64,000 nucleotides of DNA. Origin: Enhydrobacter sp. (GTDB lineage: Bacteria > Pseudomonadota > Alphaproteobacteria > Reyranellales > Reyranellaceae). Under the pieces are notes generated by a model, which was not told the DNA's origin, did not search any database, and saw only the letters and a list, made by a program, of their open reading frames with translations. Positions 59,601 to 64,000 of the stretch are shown here, in pieces. Location of the stretch: positions 62,001 to 126,000 of the forward strand of contig NZ_CP126889.1 in NCBI RefSeq assembly GCF_030246845.1. Direction: 5' to 3'. The number at the start of each line of letters is the position of its first letter. The first letter of the stretch is position 1. A program made the translations under genes and the position numbers.

Positions 59601-59848
59601 CGCACGGCCTTGCTGCGCGGCACGGCGAGCAGCGCCGTCGTGAGCGGATAGGTCACCTGGTCCTCGACCACCTGCGGCGCCTGTCCCGGCATCTCGGTGT
59701 AGACGATCACCTGGGTGTCGGAGAGATCGGGAATGGCGTCGAGCGGCAGCCGGCCGGCCGAGTAGAGTCCGCCCGCGACCAGCGCCGCGGCGAGGATCAG
59801 CATCAGCAGAATGTTGCGCGCCGACCAGCGGATGACCGACGCGATCAT
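56603..59848 (-). CDS. cusA: Heavy-metal RND efflux pump (CusA/CzcA family)
   Basis: 1081 aa, two sets of helices and large periplasmic domains. Motifs: LDAIPDLSDTQVIVYTEMPG, GGIAIAIGAMVDAAIVMIEN, HVGTEFMPELDEGTLFYMPT, TLPGMSVTRSAELLQ, NAWTMPIRARIDMLATGIRT, ALAGVAAETGVVMLIYLD. The Met residues in the pore-domain motifs favour Cu/Ag, but Zn/Co cannot be excluded. Residues about 423-456 are not family sequence: they are encoded by a palindromic repeat inserted in frame (58482-58580), making the protein about 34 residues longer than usual. ATGA overlap with cusB. Confidence 0.93.
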   Translation of the reverse strand: MIASVIRWSARNILLMLILAAALVAGGLYSAGRLPLDAIPDLSDTQVIVYTEMPGQAPQVVEDQVTYPLTTALLAVPRSKAVRGFSFFGVSFVYVIFEDGTDIYWARSRVLEYLNSGTAKLPPDVKPALGPDATGVGWVYEYVVTAADKSLAELRSLQDWYIRFGLAKAPGVAEVASVGGFVRQYNVVVDPVKLRAYGIPLGQVIDAIRASNREVGGRVVEMAETEYMVRGRGYLKGPGDLRNIVLRADGRAPVLLGDVAQVSLGPDERRGLTELDGEGEVVAGIVLQRFGQNALDVIDHVKARIKEIAASLPEGVHIETVYDRSELIHRAIDTLKSTLFEESIVVALVCVVFLLHVRSALVAIVTLPVGVLMAFIAMHALGVGSNIMSLGGIAIAIGAMVDAAIVMIENAHKHLERLASSSNSSPPVGGRGGVRGEADTAGNPLTQPLPRSGERRMRAIIDAAVEVGPALFFSLLIITVSFLPIFALEAQEGRLFKPLAWTKSLAMGSAALLSVTLVPALMMLFVRGRILPERRNPVNRVLIWLYRPVIGLVLRARWLTVALAAAVLAVTAWPAMHVGTEFMPELDEGTLFYMPTTLPGMSVTRSAELLQTQDKIIKSFPEVASVFGKAGRAATATDPAPLEMFETVINLKPRSEWRRGMTVDKLVADMDKALQFPGVSNAWTMPIRARIDMLATGIRTPVGVKLLGHDYGELEKAAREVEAAIRGVPGTTSAYAERVTGGYFLDVVPDRERLAQYGVRLDDVQQAVASALGGETVTTTVEGRERYSVNVRYPRDLRSNPRAIAQEVLVPTVNGGQVPLGQLAGVRLTQGPTSIRTEDARLAVYVFVDFRDRDLAGYVADAQKAVRDKVVLPPGTVALWSGQFEYLQRAEARLQIVVPATLLLIFVLLYLNFGRIAETLIVMLSLPFSLVGGLWMVWLMGFNMSVAVAVGFIALAGVAAETGVVMLIYLDSALAHRRAVCDAEGRAPTAADLRAAVIEGAVERVRPKMMTVTAIVAGLLPLLWSTGTGSEVMQRIAVPMVGGMASSTLLTLVVIPVIYSLVKGWQLRAGPAPAPAREAHT
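58482..58580. repeat. Palindromic repeat inserted in frame in the pump gene
   Basis: Three nested inverted repeats: CTCTCCCCCGATCGGGGGAGAG, GGGTGAGGGGG...CCCCCTCACCC, and CTCTCCCCCCGACGGGGGGAGAG. 99 bp, a multiple of three, and no stop in the pump frame. It encodes the residues SSNSSPPVGGRGG onward in a cytoplasmic loop before the second helix bundle. Confidence 0.85.
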
Positions 59849-61059
59849 TGGCCGTCGCCCGCCGTGAAGGCAGCCAGCGCCGCGCGCAGGTTGCTCTCGG
59901 CGTCGATCAGGAAGGTCGCCGACGTCACCACCCGCTCGCCGGCCCGGAGGCCGGCGCGCACCTGCACATAGCCGCCGGCATGGGCGCCGAGCTCGACGCG
60001 GCGCGGCTCGTAGAGCCCCTGCCCGCGCTCGACCAGCACGACCTGGCGCAGGCCGCTGTCGATCACGGCCGACTCGGGGACGGCGACGGCCTTGCCGAGC
60101 GGCGACTCGATCTCGACCGTCGCCGCCATGTCGGCGCGCAGCAGGCCGTCTGGATTGGCGACCTCGATGCGCAGCCGGGCCGTGCGGCTCTTCGCGCCGA
60201 CACTGGGATAGATGTAGGCGACCCTGCCGGCGATCGGCCGATCGGGCCAGGCGTTGATCGTGATCTTCGCGCTGTCGCCCGCCTTCACGAAGGCGAGATC
60301 CTGCTCGTAGACGTCGGCGATGACCCACATGGTCGAGGTGTCGACGATGCGGAACAGCACGTCGCCCGGCTGGAAGCGCGCGCCCTCGATCGCCTTCTTC
60401 TCGACCACGGTGCCGCTCGCGGGCGACGGAAAGCCGATGACGCGCGGCGGCAGCTCGCCGCGCCGCAGCTTGTCGAACTCGGCCTCCGGATAGTCGAGGT
60501 TGCGCAGCCGGTTGTCGGCCACCTGCTGGCGGCCCTGCACGCCGCGCGCCACGAGGTATTCCTGCTGCAGGACGTTCAGCTCGGGGCTATAGACCTCGAA
60601 CAGCGTCTGTCCGCGCCGCACCGGATCGCCGGTCGCGTTCACCAGCAGCTTCTCGATCCAGCCACCGAACTTGGGCGCCACGACATACTGCCTGCGCTCG
60701 TCGAACTGCAGGGTCGCGAAGGCGCGCACCGTGCGCGACAGCGCCATCTCCTCGGCGATCGCGCTGCGCACGCCCAGCCTCTGCACCTTGTCCAGGCTCA
60801 GCTTCACCGTGCCGGCTGCCGGCGCGGGACCGGCAGGGTCGTCCTCGGCGCAGACCGGGATGTAGTCCATGCCCATGGAGTCTTTCTTCGGCACCGGCGA
60901 GGTGTCCGGCGCACCCATCGGATTGCGGTAGTACTTGACCTTGCCGCCCTTGCAGGCATCGTTGGCCGCCTGGGCCTGCGCAACGGCGCCCAGCGAGAAG
61001 GCGGCCAGAAAGACGAGGAAGGCGAGCGCGATCCGCGCCCGATGACGGTCCATTGACAT
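59845..61059 (-). CDS. cusB: RND efflux membrane-fusion protein (CusB-like)
   Basis: 404 aa from ATG 61059 (AGGAG upstream). Signal peptide, then a heavy-metal-binding domain (KVKYYRNPMGAPDTSPVPKK, DSMGMDYIPV), then the lipoyl/barrel parts: GWIEKLLVNATGDPVRRGQT, LFEVYSPELNVLQQEYLVAR, FPSPASGTVVEKKAIEGARF, VIADVYEQDLAFVKAGDSAK. Connects CusA-like pump to the CusC-like channel in the periplasm. Confidence 0.92.
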   Translation of the reverse strand: MSMDRHRARIALAFLVFLAAFSLGAVAQAQAANDACKGGKVKYYRNPMGAPDTSPVPKKDSMGMDYIPVCAEDDPAGPAPAAGTVKLSLDKVQRLGVRSAIAEEMALSRTVRAFATLQFDERRQYVVAPKFGGWIEKLLVNATGDPVRRGQTLFEVYSPELNVLQQEYLVARGVQGRQQVADNRLRNLDYPEAEFDKLRRGELPPRVIGFPSPASGTVVEKKAIEGARFQPGDVLFRIVDTSTMWVIADVYEQDLAFVKAGDSAKITINAWPDRPIAGRVAYIYPSVGAKSRTARLRIEVANPDGLLRADMAATVEIESPLGKAVAVPESAVIDSGLRQVVLVERGQGLYEPRRVELGAHAGGYVQVRAGLRAGERVVTSATFLIDAESNLRAALAAFTAGDGQ

Positions 61060-61137
61060 GAGAGACTCCTGTGCGAAACGCACGCACGGGCGCAGCCGCA
61101 CGGACGGGCGGGCACGCGACCTTCGTTTGTCAGGAGC

Positions 61138-61482
61138 TCAGGATCGGGGCGGAGACGGGTCGGGCGGCGGCGAGAGACCGCGCAAGGTGGCCAGGCGGAC
61201 CGGCCAGATCTCGCCGCGGCCGGCGTGAAGCGGCAAGGCTGCGACCGCCGCGACCAGCGACGGCATCGTGCCGATGCAGGCGACCACGCAACCGGCCGCC
61301 GTCGGCGGGCACGGCATGCCTTCGCACTCCGGACAATGCTGGCTGCAGAGAGCGCTGACCGTCGTGTGCGCATGGCTTGCAGGCGAGCCGGACGGCATCC
61401 AGGCATAAGCCACCGTCGGCAGCCCCGCCGCCACGACGGCGAGGCAACCGAGGAGTCCGGCCAGGAGACGCAGGCGCTTCAT
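61138..61482 (-). CDS. Secreted Cys-rich protein at the head of the efflux operon
   Basis: 114 aa. Signal peptide MKRLRLLAGLLGCLAVVAAG, cleavage near AYA-WMP. The mature part has seven Cys in a short stretch (ALCSQHCPECEGMPCPPTAA, GCVVACIGTMP). Position directly upstream of cusB (78 bp) suggests metal binding or sensing, as for other small Cys/His proteins that lead copper operons; no family motif is diagnostic. Confidence 0.7.
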   Translation of the reverse strand: MKRLRLLAGLLGCLAVVAAGLPTVAYAWMPSGSPASHAHTTVSALCSQHCPECEGMPCPPTAAGCVVACIGTMPSLVAAVAALPLHAGRGEIWPVRLATLRGLSPPPDPSPPRS

Positions 61483-61636
61483 GCGTCGGCCAAGATGCCC
61501 TGCCCTGCCGGCCTTGCCAACGCCCACGGTGTCACATTCGGGCGATCCGCCCGACCCGCACACCGGCCCGCGCGGATGCAACCGGCCCCCTCGCCGGGTT
61601 GTTCACCTTCTGTCGAGAGGGAACCAGGAGGACGCC

Positions 61637-62104
61637 ATGCAAGTGAGCGACGTCATGACCCGGGGCATCACGACCGTCTCGCCCTACGCCAGCGTCTGCG
61701 GCGCGGCGCGCACGATGGATCGGCTGAACGTGGGAGCGCTGCCGGTATGCAGCGGCGAGCGGCTGGTCGGCATCGTCACCGACCGCGATATCACGGTGCG
61801 CTCGACGGCGGCGGGCGATTCGCCCCATGCGACGCGGGTATGCGACGTGATGAGCGACGATGTGTGCTGGTGCTACGACGACACGCCGGTCGACGCGGCC
61901 GAGGACAGGATGGGCCGCCTGCAGGTGCGGCGCCTGCCGGTGGTCGATCGCGGCCGGCGGCTGGTCGGCATGGTGAGCCTGGGCGATCTCGTCACCTGCC
62001 AGTCGCCCAACGTCGAAGGCACGCTGCGCGCGATCTCCGAGCCGTCGGAGCCCGACCGCGGCGGCGGGCCGATGCCGCTCGGCGGCCGCTACACCGAGGA
62101 CTGA
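61637..62104 (+). CDS. CBS-domain pair protein
   Basis: 155 aa from ATG 61637 with AGGAGG upstream. Two CBS domains: VSDVMTRGITTVSPYASVCG, LPVCSGERLVGIVTDRDITV, VCDVMSDDVCWCYDDTPVDA, LPVVDRGRRLVGMVSLGDLV. Stand-alone CBS pairs bind adenine nucleotides and act as stress or redox sensors. Its C-terminus overlaps the convergent coiled-coil gene by 16 bp. A truncated copy of its leader lies at 54525. Confidence 0.9.
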   Translation: MQVSDVMTRGITTVSPYASVCGAARTMDRLNVGALPVCSGERLVGIVTDRDITVRSTAAGDSPHATRVCDVMSDDVCWCYDDTPVDAAEDRMGRLQVRRLPVVDRGRRLVGMVSLGDLVTCQSPNVEGTLRAISEPSEPDRGGGPMPLGGRYTED

Positions 62105-62421
62105 CCGGCCGAATTGCGTGCCACCGAATTGCGCGCCATCGTCGCGGCGTCGAGGCGCTTCTCCCAGCGCAGCAGCTCGCCGAAGATGCCGTCGAAGTCG
62201 CGCTCGAACTCGGTCCTGATCAGCTTCCAGGAGAGGCCCTGCGTCAGCGCCGCGTCGATGCGGCGGATGATCGCCGCCTGGCGCGCCTTGAGGTCGGCGA
62301 CGAAGGCGTCGCGCAGCTCGGCGAATTCGCCGCGGGTCTCGAACTCGCGCGCCTTGGCGCCGATCTGCCGCTGCAGCGTCGCCAGCGACTGGAGCAGGGC
62401 GTCATGTTCTTCCGGGGTCAT
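62089..62421 (-). CDS. Hypothetical helical protein, 110 aa
   Basis: ATG 62421. Helical and charged: EEHDALLQSLATLQRQIGAK, FAELRDAFVADLKARQAAII, IRTEFERDFDGIFGELLRWE. Likely coiled coil. No family recognised. Confidence 0.6.
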   Translation of the reverse strand: MTPEEHDALLQSLATLQRQIGAKAREFETRGEFAELRDAFVADLKARQAAIIRRIDAALTQGLSWKLIRTEFERDFDGIFGELLRWEKRLDAATMARNSVARNSAGQSSV

Positions 62422-62573
62422 GGAGGGGTCCTCGCAGGTTGGCCGATATCCGGCATTGGACCACGTCCGCCCGCTTCCCTCATTAATCTAGATGAAAGCC
62501 CGCGCGCCGGCGGAACCGCCGCCGCAGCCGGACGTTGCGTTGAGGTCCTCCCCGAAAAAGACAGGAGCGGCCC

Positions 62574-62912
62574 ATGTTCTCCAGACTCTTCGCGATCACT
62601 GCGCTTTCCGCCGGCCTCGCCGCGCTGCCGATGCTCGCCTCGGCGCAAACCAGCACCACGACGACGCCGACGCCCCAGACCACCATGCCCCGGACCGCCC
62701 AGCCGATGAACCACGGCATGAACACCGGCTCGGGCACCATGGGCTCGGGCAACATGGCGCAGTCGGGCATGCACTCGGGCGGCATGAACATGGGCTCCAC
62801 GGGCGCGAGCGGCTTCGACGCCCGTCACTACCGCACCGCCGCCGACTGCCTGAACGCCGCCACCGCCGCGCACGTCGATCTCAGCGCCTGCAGCAGCCTC
62901 CACAACCGCTGA
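62574..62912 (+). CDS. Secreted Met/Gly/Ser-rich protein with C-terminal ADCL...C motif
   Basis: 112 aa. Signal peptide MFSRLFAITALSAGLAALPM with cleavage near ASA-QTS. A Thr/Pro/Met/Gly-rich middle (MNHGMNTGSGTMGSGNMAQS, GMHSGGMNMGSTG). The end HYRTAADCLNAATAAHVDLS followed by ACSSLHNR matches the tails of the proteins at 657 and 4113. The Met/His content suggests metal binding near the efflux operon. Confidence 0.75.
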   Translation: MFSRLFAITALSAGLAALPMLASAQTSTTTTPTPQTTMPRTAQPMNHGMNTGSGTMGSGNMAQSGMHSGGMNMGSTGASGFDARHYRTAADCLNAATAAHVDLSACSSLHNR

Positions 62913-62936
62913 CGCGGAAGCCGGCCGACACAGAAC

Positions 62937-62967
62937 AGCCCGCCTGCCCTTCCCGGGCAGGCGGGCT
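62937..62967. terminator. Bidirectional hairpin terminator
   Basis: Perfect 13-bp stem AGCCCGCCTGCCC / GGGCAGGCGGGCT with a TTCCC loop, between the convergent ends of the gene at 62574 and the truncated gene at 62985. T-run is weak on both sides. Confidence 0.75.
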
Positions 62968-62984
62968 CTCTGTCGTCCCGGCCC

Positions 62985-63117
62985 TCAATCCGCAGCGGCG
63001 CCGGCGCGGCTCGCGACGGGCTTGCCCTGCTCGAGGTGATGCCCGGTGAGGGAGCGTGTCCGGATCGTGGGCAGGCCCTGCGTCTCGATCTGCTCCACCG
63101 TCTTGCTTCGTCTGGGT
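62985..63117 (-). pseudogene. C-terminal remnant of a gene cut by an IS1380-type element
   Basis: On the minus strand an open frame enters from about 63117 and ends at TGA 62985, reading KTVEQIETQGLPTIRTRSLT, then GHHLEQGKPVASRAGAAAD. GC-rich third positions and a shared terminator support a real gene end. Its 5' part must lie beyond the IS or be lost. Family not recognised. Confidence 0.55.
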
Positions 63118-64000
63118 CCGCTAACCCGGATATCTCAAAGGAGAGAGGTGCATCGGAGGGCTGACTCTGAGAAAGTTGTTTTGCGACAACGACTTTATCC
63201 GAGAAAGGAAGCCGCTCCGATGCCGACAGAGTGTATTGCGGATTTGTTTGGATTTGCACCTGTTGAAAGGCGGGCGGTGGTTGCGTCGTTCGACGGCGGG
63301 TCGATCACACCGGACGCCGGCGGGCTGTTGCTGGGAGCGACGGATCGGGCGCTCGGACTGATCGATCGGTTAGCCGGCTGCTTTAGGGACTTTCGAGACC
63401 CGTCGCTGGTCGAGCACGCGGTGCGGACGCTGGTGGGGCAGCGGGTGTACGGGCTGGCGCTGGGCTACGAGGACCTCAACGACCACGACCATCTGCGCCA
63501 CGATCGGCTGTTTGCGGTGCTGGCGGGCAAGCTCACGGCGCGCCGCCGGGACTGCGCGCCGGTGGCCGGCAAGAGCACGCTGAACCGGCTGGAACTGAGC
63601 GGGCCTGGGCGCTCGCTGTACCACAAGATCGACCACGACCCGGCGGCGATCGAGCGGCTGTTCGTGGCGGTGTTTGTGGAGGCGCACAAGCGGGCGCCGT
63701 CGCAGATCGTGCTCGACCTGGACGCCACCGACGATCCGCTGCACGGTGAGCAGGAGGGGCGGTTTTTCCACGGCTACTACGACGGCTATTGCTACCTGCC
63801 GCTCTACATCTTCTGCGGCCGTCATCTGCTGGCGGCCAAGCTGCGACGCTCCAACATCGATGCCTCGGCGGGGGCGGCGGAGGAGGTGGCGCGGATCGTG
63901 GCGCAGCTCCGCCGACACTGGCCACGGGTGCAAATCCTGCTGCGGGCCGATTCGGGCTTCGCTCGCGAGTCGCTGATGGCCTGGTGCGAGGCCAACGGGG
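63118..64000 (+). mobile_element. IS1380-family element, left part
   Basis: Lower-GC leader (CTAACCCGGATATCTCAAAG, AAAGTTGTTTTGCGACAACG) follows the truncated gene and precedes an IS1380-type transposase. The exact left end (about 63110-63125) cannot be fixed because the right end is outside the window. Confidence 0.7.
63220..64000 (+). CDS. IS1380-family transposase (runs off window)
   Basis: 260 codons from ATG 63220 to the edge, open throughout. Motifs: ASFDGGSITPDAGGLLLGAT, FRDFRDPSLVEHAVRTLVGQ, GYEDLNDHDHLRHDRLFAVL, catalytic Asp in IVLDLDATDDPLHGEQEGRF, FHGYYDGYCYLPLYIFCGRH, LLRADSGFARESLMAWCEAN. This is the DDE order of IS1380 transposases (first Asp in DLDATDDP, second in RADSGF). 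GAGAAAGGAAG lies upstream. Confidence 0.88.
   Translation, partial: MPTECIADLFGFAPVERRAVVASFDGGSITPDAGGLLLGATDRALGLIDRLAGCFRDFRDPSLVEHAVRTLVGQRVYGLALGYEDLNDHDHLRHDRLFAVLAGKLTARRRDCAPVAGKSTLNRLELSGPGRSLYHKIDHDPAAIERLFVAVFVEAHKRAPSQIVLDLDATDDPLHGEQEGRFFHGYYDGYCYLPLYIFCGRHLLAAKLRRSNIDASAGAAEEVARIVAQLRRHWPRVQILLRADSGFARESLMAWCEANG

Overview
The window looks like chromosome of a high-GC alphaproteobacterium. The grounds are GC-rich third codon positions throughout, a Pha/Mrp antiporter operon in which the A and B subunits are fused (as in rhizobia), and many small secreted proteins and palindromic intergenic repeats. A Reyranella- or Rhizobiales-like genome is my guess; no rRNA or tRNA is present to settle it. 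Most of the window is ordinary chromosome with dense same-strand operons (4-bp ATGA/GTGA overlaps) broken by repeat-rich intergenic spacers.

Layout. 0-7.4 kb: a Gly/Ala/Ser-rich secreted protein overlapping a TonB-like gene, then four orphan single-domain response regulators around a second low-complexity secreted protein that carries a 129-bp tandem repeat, then yidB-like and GlsB/YeaQ-like genes. 7.4-16 kb: Tat-exported sulfatase divergent from a TetR regulator with a clear palindrome between them, a TPR protein, a TrmO-like methyltransferase, a cupin, a VapBC-type module whose toxin is frameshifted, and a CNNM/CorC membrane protein with an IS5-family element directly upstream of its ribosome binding site. 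17-22.8 kb: small unknowns, a glutamine-synthetase-like plus cysteine-hydrolase operon, and a possible GH75-like protein. 22.9-28.9 kb: complete mrpABCDEFG operon. 29-30.3 kb: MNT/HEPN pair with a frameshifted HEPN gene, and a lipoprotein. 30.3-39.8 kb: an arsenic region with two arsR units: arsR-flavin monooxygenase-MFS-MFS on the minus strand and arsR-arsI-arsC-acr3 on the plus strand, with a hydrolase/TetR/methyltransferase group between. 39.8-54.5 kb: MscS channel, TMEM175-like channel, an 847-aa protein of unknown function, a LuxR-type regulator, small enzymes, an aquaporin, and a ParDE module. 54.5-62.9 kb: a heavy-metal RND efflux operon (Cys-rich secreted protein, cusB-like, cusA-like, lipoprotein, cusC-like) flanked by Met-rich secreted proteins and a CBS-domain protein. 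From about 63.1 kb an IS1380-family element runs off the window and truncates a gene.

The most interesting non-coding signal is a set of short intergenic units, all on the minus strand. Each begins near a shared box (CGGTCACTGG or a close variant). Five of six end 137-153 nt downstream in a strong intrinsic terminator, and several share internal blocks. They look like an undescribed small-RNA family. Other notable items are a widespread palindromic repeat (TGTCATCCCGAGC...), one copy of which encodes the end of ArsC; a palindromic repeat inserted in frame into the CusA-like pump; three secreted proteins sharing a C-terminal ADCL...C motif; and two toxin genes each broken by a frameshift while the partner gene is intact. 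All family assignments are from reading motifs; no database search was run.
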